From NCBI RefSeq assembly GCF_900460065.1, contig NZ_UAVD01000047.1, positions 1 to 64,000 on the forward strand: a stretch of DNA of 64,000 nt. The letters run 5' to 3'. The notes below the pieces were generated by a model. That model saw only the letters and a program-made list of their open reading frames with translations, did not search any database and was not told the origin of the DNA. Made by a program: the position numbers and the translations under genes. The stretch comes from Streptomyces griseus. GTDB lineage: Bacteria > Actinomycetota > Actinomycetes > Streptomycetales > Streptomycetaceae. How positions within the stretch are numbered: the first letter of the stretch is position 1; each line of letters begins with the position of its first letter. Shown here piece by piece: positions 10,637 through 18,188 of this stretch.

Positions 10637-11707
10637 ATGACCCAGGTGACCGAGCACATGTCATCGCGGACGGCTGCCGGTGCCCCAGGTCCGGTGCGCG
10701 GACGATTCAACCGGACGGCCCTGATCGGCTACGTGGCCTTTCTCGCGCTGCTCGCCTACGGGCTCGCCCACACCTACTGGGCCCTCGGCGGGGACGGCTT
10801 CCCGTTCGGCGCCGACGACGCCAACCCGGAGTACTCGGCCTTCGAGCACGTCGGCCGCGACCGGCTGGCGCCGTGGATCGCGGGCGGGTTCCTGGCCAGC
10901 TCCGCGGTGGCGCTCCTGCTGGCCCTGCCCGGCCGACGGCGCATCCCCACCCCGGTGCTGGTGGGGGCCTCGGTGTTCTCGGCCGCCGCGGTCTTCGGCA
11001 CGCTCGCCGACTTCCGCATCCTCGGCAATCTCGCCTACGTCTTCATGCTGAAGTTCGGCGCGATCAACTGGACCGTGATCAACCAGCTGTTCGCGGTGGT
11101 CTCGGTGGGCCTCCTGGTCGCCTCCGCCGTCGTCTACCAGCGCCGGACGTCCGGCGTGTGCACCGGCTGCGGGCGCGGCGACTCGGGCGCCGGCTGGACC
11201 TCGCCACAGGCCGCGGCCCGCTGGGGCAGGCGAGCGGCGTACACGGCGGTCATCGTCCCCCTGCTGTACGCCAGCACCCGGTGGGCCTGGGCCCTGGGCT
11301 TCCCGCTCGGCATCTCCGACAAGCTGTGGGAGGAGGGCAAGGAGGACAACCTCTGGATCGCCGGCGCCGCGCTGGCCACCATGGGGGCGCTCGGCTCGCT
11401 GCTCACCCTGGGCCTGGTCCAGCGCTGGGGCGAGGTCTTCCCCCGGTGGATGCTCGGCCTCCGGGGCCGGCGGGTCCCGCTGTCCCTGGCCGTCGTCCCG
11501 GCCACGCTGGTCTCCGTGATGGTGACGATCGCCGGGATCATGTACATCCGGCTGCACTTCCAGGGAGCCTTCGACAATCAGAAGGAGGACTGGGGAGCCA
11601 CGGTCCCGGAGATGGTCTGGCCGGTCTGGGGCATCGCCCTGGCCGCCGCCACGCTCGCCTACTACTTCCGGCGGCGCGGGGTGTGCAAGCGCTGCGACCG
11701 CGGCTGA
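10637..11707 (+). CDS. Eight-TM membrane protein with two CxxC motifs, function unknown
   Basis: The protein has 356 aa. The start is chosen at ATG 10637 because a strong GAGGAGGA ribosome-binding site lies just upstream. Eight hydrophobic segments are visible. The loop after TM4 contains CTGC and the extreme C-terminus contains CKRC, two CxxC pairs that could bind metal or form disulfides. The protein follows the NRPS in the same direction and ends at a strong terminator, so it is probably part of the cluster transcript or has its own promoter. I do not recognise the family. Export, resistance or a membrane redox role are all possible, and none is shown by the sequence. Confidence 0.85.
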   Translation: MTQVTEHMSSRTAAGAPGPVRGRFNRTALIGYVAFLALLAYGLAHTYWALGGDGFPFGADDANPEYSAFEHVGRDRLAPWIAGGFLASSAVALLLALPGRRRIPTPVLVGASVFSAAAVFGTLADFRILGNLAYVFMLKFGAINWTVINQLFAVVSVGLLVASAVVYQRRTSGVCTGCGRGDSGAGWTSPQAAARWGRRAAYTAVIVPLLYASTRWAWALGFPLGISDKLWEEGKEDNLWIAGAALATMGALGSLLTLGLVQRWGEVFPRWMLGLRGRRVPLSLAVVPATLVSVMVTIAGIMYIRLHFQGAFDNQKEDWGATVPEMVWPVWGIALAAATLAYYFRRRGVCKRCDRG

Positions 11708-11767
11708 GGGAAATCGCCGAGGGAGATCGCCGAGGAAACGGCCGGGAAACGCGGCTGAGGAATTCCC

Positions 11768-11815
11768 GGGCCCGGAACCGGACGGTCGGTTCCGGGCCCT
11801 GTGCTTTTCCTTTTC
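11768..11815 (+). terminator. Strong intrinsic terminator
   Basis: The arms GGGCCCGGAACCG (11768-11780) and CGGTTCCGGGCCC (11787-11799) form a 13-bp stem with a 6-nt loop. A T-rich run (CTTTTCCTTTTC) follows. It ends the NRPS/membrane-protein transcript. Its core matches the hairpin at 12255-12286. Confidence 0.85.
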
Positions 11816-11891
11816 TCACGTGTTCGATGCGGCATTGAGGGCGCGCGGCGTTCTCTTATTCACTGAAGCCTCCAACTACCGGAGGTATGCG

Positions 11892-12224
11892 ATGAAGAAG
11901 CTTGCTCATGCGATGGCTTGTGGCGTGGCCGCTCTCGGGCTGCTGGCCGCTGCGCAGGGCGTCGCCCAGGCCCAGGACCCGGCCCAGGACCGGGGCGCGA
12001 CCGCGGTGCCGAGCTGTGTGAAGGGGGAGTGGACCCTGCTGGGCGGCGTCATCGTCACCATCACCAACAACTGCGCCACCACGCAGCAGGTGAACGTCGC
12101 GTACACGTTCGGCGGCGAGCCGTTCGTGCCCGACAAGTGTCACACCGTCGCCCCGGGCAAGTCGGTCTCGACGAGCGAGGCGATGTGGTCGGCCAACCGC
12201 TACGAGCGCCTCATTCCCTGCTGA
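11892..12224 (+). CDS. Secreted tendamistat-like (alpha-amylase inhibitor fold) protein
   Basis: The protein has 110 aa, with GGAGG six bases before the ATG. Residues 1-28 form a signal peptide (MKKLAHAM..., hydrophobic core, cleavage after AQA). The mature part has four Cys in the order and spacing of tendamistat-type inhibitors: SCV near the start, NNCA, C before the VAPG motif, and a C-terminal Cys after RYERLIP. In tendamistat the Cys pair 1-2 and 3-4, and a Trp-Arg-Tyr loop blocks amylase. That WRY triad is absent here; the loop reads GEWTLLGG. It is therefore a divergent member whose target may differ. The family call rests on my memory of the tendamistat sequence and is an inference. 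The gene stands alone between two hairpins. Confidence 0.75.
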   Translation: MKKLAHAMACGVAALGLLAAAQGVAQAQDPAQDRGATAVPSCVKGEWTLLGGVIVTITNNCATTQQVNVAYTFGGEPFVPDKCHTVAPGKSVSTSEAMWSANRYERLIPC

Positions 12225-12249
12225 CCCGCGGCTCCGCGCGGCACGACGC

Positions 12250-12291
12250 GGGGCGGGCCCGGAACCAGGTGACTGGTTCCGGGCCCGCCCC
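12250..12291. terminator. Bidirectional terminator between convergent genes
   Basis: A perfect 18-bp stem (12250-12267 with 12274-12291), extended by one more G-C pair, has a GTGA tetraloop. It lies between the secreted-protein gene (+) and the ABC permease (-). The inner 12 bp of each arm, GGGCCCGGAACC and GGTTCCGGGCCC, are identical to the hairpin at 11768-11799. Confidence 0.85.
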
Positions 12292-12306
12292 GTCGGCCGT
12301 GGGGGT

Positions 12307-13146
12307 TCAGGTCGCCCGGCGGAAGCTGCGGATCGCCAGGGGCACGGTGACGACGACCAGCACCAGGCAGCACAGGAGGGTCGCCAGGATGGTGCCGGGG
12401 TCGGGGTCGCCGAGCGCCAGGTCGCGGGCCGCCGTGATCGCGTGCGACATCGGGTTGACCTCGGCGACGGCCTTCAGCCAGCCGGGCAGTCCGTCGGCCG
12501 GGACGAACGCGTTCGAGGCGAAGAGCAGGACCATGTTCACCATGCCTCCGATCGGCTGCAAGGACTCGGGACGGCGCAACCAGGCGGAGAGCGCCATGAA
12601 CAGCCAGCCCAGGGACCAGCCGAGCACCACCGCGATCAGCGCCGCGCCGAGCGAGCCGAGCACACCGCCCTCCGGGCCGTACCCGAAGACCAGGGTGGCC
12701 GCCGCGAGCATGACGATCAGGTTGACGACGTTGAGCATCGTGTCCGCGATGCTCCGGCCCACCAGGACCGAACCGGTGTGGATCGGCATGGCCTTGAAGC
12801 GGGAGACGATGCCGTTGTTCATCTCGGTCGTCAGCGCCACCCCCGACTTGAGCCCGGCGCTGATCGAGCTGGTGACGAGGAACGCCGGCAACAGGTAGTC
12901 GATGTAGCTGACGCCCGGGGGGAACGACGAGGTCTGCGAGACGCTCTTGAAGACCTGGCTGAACACGGTCAGCATCAGGATGGGTTCGAGGACACCGGGC
13001 AGGACCATGGCGGGTTCGCGCAGCACCCGCAGCGATCTGCCGGACAGCACGGTGATCTGCCGGAGCACACCGCTCCCGCTGAACCGCGGTGACGGGGGGT
13101 GGGCGGGGGCCTTCGTGAGGGCCGGCGGGCTGGTGGTGGTGGTCAT
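12307..13146 (-). CDS. DrrB-type ABC-2 transporter permease
   Basis: The protein has 279 aa. A short Thr/Pro-rich N-terminus precedes an ABC-2 permease domain with about six TM helices. The family motif runs through EMNNGIVSRFKAMP and later NPMSHAITAARDLALG. The start is ATG 13146, with AGGG eight bases upstream. It follows its ATPase by 83 nt on the same strand. DrrAB-like pairs in NRPS/PKS clusters usually export the product and give self-resistance, which is the likely role here. The assignment to this cluster is by position only. Confidence 0.93.
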   Translation of the reverse strand: MTTTTSPPALTKAPAHPPSPRFSGSGVLRQITVLSGRSLRVLREPAMVLPGVLEPILMLTVFSQVFKSVSQTSSFPPGVSYIDYLLPAFLVTSSISAGLKSGVALTTEMNNGIVSRFKAMPIHTGSVLVGRSIADTMLNVVNLIVMLAAATLVFGYGPEGGVLGSLGAALIAVVLGWSLGWLFMALSAWLRRPESLQPIGGMVNMVLLFASNAFVPADGLPGWLKAVAEVNPMSHAITAARDLALGDPDPGTILATLLCCLVLVVVTVPLAIRSFRRAT

Positions 13147-13229
13147 CTGGGCATCCCTGCCTGGAGTCTGTCCGGCGGTTCGGGCTGCCGGAGGGGGAGG
13201 GCGGTGGCCGTACGGACCGACGCCGGGCG

Positions 13230-14168
13230 TCAGTGGGCGCCGGAGTGGTTCAGGGCCATGTACACGTCGTCCAGCGAGGGCTCGGAGAAGGCGAGCCCCG
13301 CGAGCTCCACACCGGCCTCGTCGGACGCCCGGACGACGCCGGCCAGATCGGTGGAGTCCTTGACGGGCATGGTGAGCACGAGGCCGTCCTGCTCGTGGGC
13401 GGGCGCGAGACCCGCCGCCTCCAGCGCCCGAACGGCCCGCGGACGGTCCTGCGCGTCGCGCAGGGTGACCGAGACGGAGCGGTGCCCGACCCGGTCCTTG
13501 AGCTCGGCCGCGGTGCCCGAGGCGATGACGCGGCCGGAGGACAGCACGGTGATCGAGTCCGCGAGGAAGTCGGCCTCGTCCAGGTACTGCGTGGTCAGCA
13601 GCACCGTGGTGCCGTTGTGGACCAGCCGCTTGACCACGGACCACAGGTCCCGGCGGGCCGAGGGGTCCAGCCCGGTGGTCGGCTCGTCCAGGAAGATCAC
13701 CTCCGGCTGTCCGACCAGGCCGGCCGCCAGGTCCAGCCGCCGGCGCATGCCGCCCGAGTAGCCCTTCACCTTGCGCGGGGCGGCGTCGGTGAGGGAGAAG
13801 AGTTCGAGCAACTCCTCGGCCCGGGCGGCGGCCTGGGCGCGGGAGGCGCCCAGGAGCCGGGCGATGAGGACCAGGTTGGCGTGGCCGGAGAGCGTCTCGT
13901 CCACGGCCGCGTACTGGCCGGTGAGGCCGATCCGGCGGCGGACTTCCTCGGCGTTCCGGGTGACGTCGAGCCCCGCCACCCGGGCCTCGCCCGACGTCGG
14001 CAGCGAGAGGGTGCTCAGGATGCCGACGACGGTGGTCTTTCCCGCGCCGTTGTGCCCGAGCAGCCCCAGCACCGTGCCCCGGGGGACCGCGAAGCTCACG
14101 CCGTCGAGCGCTCGTGTGGCTCCGAACGACTTCGTCACGTCGGAGACTTCGATCATCATCGTGTCCAT
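13230..14168 (-). CDS. DrrA-type ABC transporter ATP-binding protein
   Basis: The protein has 312 aa. Walker A is GHNGAGKTT, the signature is YSGGMRRRLDLAAGLVG, Walker B is VIFLDEPTTGLDP, and the switch region contains TTQYLDEAD. The C-terminal extension after about residue 220 is typical of DrrA. ATG 14168 is preferred over the GTG at 14189 because AGGGAAGGG sits six bases upstream of it. It drives the permease encoded just downstream. With the orphan histidine kinase upstream it may form an export and response unit for the peptide. Confidence 0.95.
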   Translation of the reverse strand: MDTMMIEVSDVTKSFGATRALDGVSFAVPRGTVLGLLGHNGAGKTTVVGILSTLSLPTSGEARVAGLDVTRNAEEVRRRIGLTGQYAAVDETLSGHANLVLIARLLGASRAQAAARAEELLELFSLTDAAPRKVKGYSGGMRRRLDLAAGLVGQPEVIFLDEPTTGLDPSARRDLWSVVKRLVHNGTTVLLTTQYLDEADFLADSITVLSSGRVIASGTAAELKDRVGHRSVSVTLRDAQDRPRAVRALEAAGLAPAHEQDGLVLTMPVKDSTDLAGVVRASDEAGVELAGLAFSEPSLDDVYMALNHSGAH

Positions 14169-14352
14169 GAAAGGCCCTTCCCTCGTCACCGGAAGCCCAC
14201 CACCGGCCGCCGGGCGTATTCGGGGAAGACCGAAAGGGACTGCGTGGGGCGTCGCCCGCAGACGTAACGTAGTGGCGGCGGAGGGAATTCAGGAGGGCCG
14301 ATCAGAACTCTGAAAGTGGCCTTGTGGAAACGCGCGGACCGGGGAGTCGTTC

Positions 14353-15594
14353 TCAGCCCAGCGGCAGGATCGCGGTGACCCGCCAGCCGTGCTCACCGTG
14401 CACGCCGGACTCCAGGGTCCCGCCGAGCGCCCGGACGCGTTCGGCCAGCCCCTCCAGGCCGCTGGCCCCGTGCCGTCCCCGGTCGCCGAAGTGGCCGCCG
14501 CCCGCCTCGCTGATGGAGGGGGAGCCGTTGGTCACGGACACGGCGAGCACCGCCTCCCGGTGTTCCGGCCCGGGCGCCACGGACACGGTCACCCAGGGCG
14601 TGGTCCCGGCGTGCCGGCGCACGTTGGTCAGCGCCTCCACCACCACCCGGTGGGCGGTGCTCGCCACTTCGCGGGGGACCCGGCCGACGTGCTCGGGCGT
14701 CCGGTCGAGGTCCAGGCGCACGTCGGCCCGGCCGGACGCGCGGAACCGGTCCACGACGTCCTCGATGTCCTCCAGCCCGTACGCCACCGGCTGTGCCTCG
14801 TCCGTCGCGCCCCGGCCGGCCGGGGTCGTCCCGTCGGAGGACCTGAGCATGTGGACGGTGCGGTCCATGGAGCCGAGGGCCTGGCGGCCGGAGGCCTCGA
14901 TCTGCTGGAGGAGCGGCAGAACCTGCTCCGGCCGGTCCGCGCCGATCACCTGCGCCGCCTGCGCCAGCACGACGATGCCGGACACGTCGTGGGCCACGAA
15001 GTCGTGCAGATCGGCCGCCAGTTGGAGGCGCTGGCTGCGGCGGGCCTCGTGCACCGCCCGGATCCGGCGGGTCTCCAGGGTGCGCAGACCGCCGCCGGTG
15101 GCCGCCGCGGCGATGGCGCCGAGCGCGAAGAACGCGCTCTGGGCGGCGGCTTCCAGCGCGGTCGGGGGGACCTGGAGCCGCAGCAGCGCCGTCGAGGCGA
15201 GGACCCCGAGCACGGTGCAGAGCACGACGGCCTGCCGGGCGCCGGCGTACCGGGCGACCAGGCAGACGAGCAGCAGCAGCCCGGCGATCTCCACCAGAGT
15301 GGCCACGCCGGTCGCCTCCTCCAGGGCCGGAGGGTCCCCGAACAGGGTGCCGAGGGCGGAGCCCACGGCCACCACGACGGCGGTCGCCGGGACGACCCGG
15401 TCCCGGGTGTGCAGCGAGGCGGCGGCGAGCGCGCCCAGCACCGCGACCATCATGGGCAGGACCGCGCGCCAGCCCGCGGAGGGGCCCGCCAGCAGACCGG
15501 CCGGCACCACGCAGAGCGCCAGGACCGCGCAGGCGGGTCCCACGGCACGCTCCCGTAAGCGGCTGTGGATGCGGTTCCCCGTGTTCGTCCCCAT
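14353..15594 (-). CDS. Orphan membrane histidine kinase (NarL/DesK class) with a TTA codon
   Basis: The protein has 413 aa from ATG 15594, though a longer GTG form from 15690 cannot be excluded. Hydrophobic segments fill about residues 20-180. They are followed by a HisKA_3 dimerisation region with LHDFVAH carrying the phosphoacceptor His, and a HATPase_c domain (HRVVVEALTNVRRHAG, then GRHGASGLEGLAERV). No response regulator gene lies within 20 kb, so the partner is elsewhere. Codon 13 (15558-15556) is TTA, the bldA-dependent leucine codon of Streptomyces. Translation would then be tied to development, a hallmark of cluster-situated regulators. Confidence 0.92.
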   Translation of the reverse strand: MGTNTGNRIHSRLRERAVGPACAVLALCVVPAGLLAGPSAGWRAVLPMMVAVLGALAAASLHTRDRVVPATAVVVAVGSALGTLFGDPPALEEATGVATLVEIAGLLLLVCLVARYAGARQAVVLCTVLGVLASTALLRLQVPPTALEAAAQSAFFALGAIAAAATGGGLRTLETRRIRAVHEARRSQRLQLAADLHDFVAHDVSGIVVLAQAAQVIGADRPEQVLPLLQQIEASGRQALGSMDRTVHMLRSSDGTTPAGRGATDEAQPVAYGLEDIEDVVDRFRASGRADVRLDLDRTPEHVGRVPREVASTAHRVVVEALTNVRRHAGTTPWVTVSVAPGPEHREAVLAVSVTNGSPSISEAGGGHFGDRGRHGASGLEGLAERVRALGGTLESGVHGEHGWRVTAILPLG

Positions 15595-15810
15595 TCCCGC
15601 GAGTCTACGCACCCGTCCTCTTCTCCCTTTTCTGTCAGCTTGGTGAAGTCGAAAGGGGTTCGGGCGAGGAGAGAGGGCGGGAAAACGCACGGTCGGAACG
15701 CCTGTTGACAGCTAGTTGCCACCGGTGGGCCGGGGACGATTCGGTGGCGGAATCATCCCTGGGGCATGCCGTGGGAACAACGTCGACGACGGTCCGTCCG
15801 GGAGGGCGCT

Positions 15811-16347
15811 GTGTCTGGTGAGGGCGAGTCCGGACTGGACCGGCTGCTGCCGGAATGGCATTTCAGGGAAATCCATCGGGTTCCGGTCCCCGGCGCCGCC
15901 GCCGACGTCATGACGGCCGCGCACGCGACGACCTGGTCGGAGGCCCCGATCGCCCGGGCCCTGGTCGCGATCACCGGGGCGGACGTCCCGGGCCGGGGGC
16001 TCATCGTCTCCGAGTTCCTCAGCGGCATGGGAGAGGTGCTGCCCGCCGGGGACGAGGAGTTCCTGCTCGCGGCGGTCCAGGGCATGGGCGACACCCCCCG
16101 CCCCGACGGCAGCGTCGTGGAGATCGTGACCGGCTGCGCTCAGCCGGGCATCCTCAAGGTCGGGATGAACGTCCGCCACACGGCGGGCGTGCTCACCACG
16201 GAGACCCGGATCCTCGCCACGGACGAGCGCACCCGCCGCCGGTTCCTGCCCTACTGGCTGTTCATCAGGTTCGGCAGCGGGCTGACCCGTACGTCCATGC
16301 TCAGGGCGATCCGGGCCCGGGTACTGCGTGAGGCGGACGCCGCCTGA
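15811..16347 (+). CDS. DUF2867-like protein, function unknown
   Basis: The protein has 178 aa from GTG 15811, chosen because GGAGGG lies four bases before it. An in-frame ATG at 15766 would add 15 residues of Arg-rich sequence but lacks a ribosome-binding site. The pattern is a soluble alpha/beta protein. It ends with the features I associate with DUF2867/SRPBCC-like actinobacterial proteins: TETRILATDERTRRRF, then YWLFIRFGSGLTR and a basic tail. It is transcribed towards the type II thioesterase and away from the kinase. No catalytic motif is obvious, and its role in the cluster is unknown. Confidence 0.8.
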   Translation: MSGEGESGLDRLLPEWHFREIHRVPVPGAAADVMTAAHATTWSEAPIARALVAITGADVPGRGLIVSEFLSGMGEVLPAGDEEFLLAAVQGMGDTPRPDGSVVEIVTGCAQPGILKVGMNVRHTAGVLTTETRILATDERTRRRFLPYWLFIRFGSGLTRTSMLRAIRARVLREADAA

Positions 16348-16437
16348 CGCCCGGCGCGGACGTCCGGAGCCGGTCGTCGACGGACGTACGGCGGATGTCG
16401 CCGTCGCCCGCCGCCCAGCGGCCCCCGGCGCCGGCGT

Positions 16438-17205
16438 TCACCACGCCCTTCCCGGTGCTCCGCCCGGCTTCACCGGGCGGAGCACGCTCATGTGCCCGGG
16501 CAGCGCGCTCCACACCTCGGGCGTGTAGAAGTGCCCGCCCGGCAGGAGGGTCGCCTCGAACGGGCCCGTGGTCAGGCGCCGCCAGCCCTCCGGGTCCGCC
16601 TCGTCCACGTCGTCGTCCTCGCCGCGGAGCAGTTGGAGCGGCACGTCGACCAGGTCCCCGGGCCGGTGGCGGTAGTCCTCCACCGCCCTGAGGTCCGCGC
16701 GGAGCACCTCCACCGCCATCCGCAGCAGCTCCGGCTCCTCCCGCACCGCGCCGGCGACCTGGCCGACCGCGAACATCCAATCGAGCAACTCCTCGTCGGT
16801 GTTCCGGGTGTGGGGCGGCGCGTCCCGGTCGGCCGGGCGGTCGGGGGCGCCCGCGGCCGAGACGACCAGCCCCCGAGGCGGGGCGATCCCGGCCCGCCCG
16901 GCGCGCACCGCCAGATCGAAGGCGACCCACGCGCCCATGCTGTGGCCCGCCAGTACGTAGGGGCGGGCGGCGATGCCGGCGAGTGCGGTGAGCGCCCCGT
17001 CGAGCAGCTGGTCCCAGGTCCGTGCGAACGGGACGCCGTAGCGCCCCTCCCGCCCGGGATAGCAGTACAGGACCAGTTCGGTGTCCTCGGGCAGGGCGTC
17101 GGCCCACGCCCGGAAGGGCGCCGTACCGCCCCCGCAGAAGCTGAGGCAGAACAGGGTGCGCTCCGCCCGCGGCCGGGGCAGCGGCCGGAACAGTGGCCCG
17201 GGCAC
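16438..17205 (-). CDS. Type II thioesterase (first copy)
   Basis: The protein has 255 aa. It starts at GTG 17205, with AGAGGA seven bases upstream. It is an alpha/beta hydrolase with the nucleophile elbow GHSMG near residue 93, a late Asp (LLRGEDDDVD) and the catalytic His in GGHFYTPE. Type II thioesterases remove misprimed or stalled acyl groups from carrier proteins of NRPS and PKS lines. It is divergent from the MbtH operon and shares its 357-bp upstream region. A second type II thioesterase ends the operon at 34530-35330, so this cluster carries two. Confidence 0.95.
   Translation of the reverse strand: MPGPLFRPLPRPRAERTLFCLSFCGGGTAPFRAWADALPEDTELVLYCYPGREGRYGVPFARTWDQLLDGALTALAGIAARPYVLAGHSMGAWVAFDLAVRAGRAGIAPPRGLVVSAAGAPDRPADRDAPPHTRNTDEELLDWMFAVGQVAGAVREEPELLRMAVEVLRADLRAVEDYRHRPGDLVDVPLQLLRGEDDDVDEADPEGWRRLTTGPFEATLLPGGHFYTPEVWSALPGHMSVLRPVKPGGAPGRAW
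16455..16485. terminator. Hairpin inside the 3' end of the type II thioesterase gene
   Basis: GTGCTCCGCCCGG and CCGGGCGGAGCAC form a 13-bp stem with a 5-nt CTTCA loop. The stem falls in the last codons of the minus-strand thioesterase and just beyond the plus-strand gene ending at 16347. It can serve as a shared terminator for the convergent pair, but no T-run follows. Confidence 0.5.
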
Positions 17206-17491
17206 GGTAGGTCCTCTCGACGGCCGTCGGTGTCACCGGGAATGTACCGGCGCCGGCCGGGCCGCCCTCCCGGGGCCAACAAATCTTCGATCCCCCGGGG
17301 TGACGCTCGGCTACGGGACGTGGCGGGAGAGTGACCGGGGTGGCGGAGAACCGGCCGCCGAAGCCCGCGACCGATCGTTTTCGCGGCACTTCCGGCCCGG
17401 CGGAGGAGTGGCCGAAAGTTGTGCAACGCAATATTCAATTCTTCTCAATGCAAAGTCTCGAACGTGCGGCCGAAGTGGTCGCCGGAAGCTC

Positions 17492-17521
17492 TTGTTAGCT
17501 CGATTCTCCGACGCCTAGGGT
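17492..17521 (+). promoter_or_regulatory. Probable promoter of the MbtH-PKS-NRPS operon
   Basis: TTGTTA (17492-17497) and TAGGGT (17516-17521) are 18 bp apart and fit the actinobacterial sigma-70 pattern TTGACN / TAnnnT. They lie 41 bp before ATG 17563. The 357-bp divergent region 17206-17562 holds no gene. Its AT-rich patch at 17418-17460 is a likely regulator or opposing-promoter site. The promoter call is by eye only. Confidence 0.5.
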
Positions 17522-17562
17522 CGACTCGAATTCGGTGACAGCGCCAGGAAGAGGAGAGCTCC

Positions 17563-17781
17563 ATGGCCAATCCATTCGAGGATGACAATGCCGAGTACTA
17601 CGTGCTCGTGAACGACGAGGGGCAGTATTCGATCTGGCCCGTGTTCGCCCGGATTCCGGAGGGCTGGAAAACGGTGCACGGTGCGGCCTCCCGTCAGGAG
17701 TGCCTCGACCACGTGAACGAGAACTGGACCGATATGCGTCCGCGCAGTCTCGCCGAGGCCATGACGTCCCAGTCCGCCTGA
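17563..17781 (+). CDS. MbtH-like protein
   Basis: The protein has 72 aa, with GAGGAG six bases before the ATG. It shows the family pattern NPFEDD, YYVLVNDEGQYSIWP, then WKTVHG and a C-terminal NWTDMRP. MbtH proteins bind NRPS adenylation domains and are often needed for their solubility and activity. It is the first gene of the long operon and probably serves both the NRPS at the left edge and the A-PCP-TauD protein. Confidence 0.97.
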   Translation: MANPFEDDNAEYYVLVNDEGQYSIWPVFARIPEGWKTVHGAASRQECLDHVNENWTDMRPRSLAEAMTSQSA

Positions 17782-17886
17782 ACCGCGGCCCGTACCGAAC
17801 GAGCCCCCCCTTCCTGCTCAGCATTTCCGCGGTCCGCTTTCTGTGCCGGCCCCGCGGCGACCGAACCATCCTGGAGGAAAGAAAAC

Positions 17887-18138
17887 ATGTCGACCATCAC
17901 CAGCGACCGCCGTTCCGCGATCAAGGAAATCGTCTGCGACATCCTTGAGCTCGACGAGGGCGACGTGACCGAGACCAGCCTCTTCATCGACGATCACGGC
18001 GCCGACTCCCTGCGGGCCATCGAGATCCTGGCCTCCTTGGAGAAGGAGTTCGGCATCACCATCGACCAGTCCGAGCTCGCCCAGATGATCAACCTGGAGG
18101 CGGTCTACAAGGTGGTCGCCGAGGCGCCCGCCCGCTGA
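17887..18138 (+). CDS. Acyl carrier protein
   Basis: The protein has 83 aa, with a GGAGGAAAG ribosome-binding site. It is a four-helix carrier protein with the phosphopantetheine Ser in GADSLRAIE (about residue 41). It is a freestanding ACP directly before the ketosynthases, as in type II PKS systems. The growing acyl chain should be carried on it through condensation, reduction and dehydration. Confidence 0.96.
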   Translation: MSTITSDRRSAIKEIVCDILELDEGDVTETSLFIDDHGADSLRAIEILASLEKEFGITIDQSELAQMINLEAVYKVVAEAPAR

Positions 18139-18188
18139 CCGCTCCCGCCCTCTCGATCTCACGTCTGAAGGACTGAAGGGGAATCAGC

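Noticed and set aside
15705..15710. TTGACA as a promoter for the DUF2867-like gene
   Set aside because: The -35 box is perfect, but no TAnnnT lies at 16-19 bp spacing in either direction, so I do not call a promoter.
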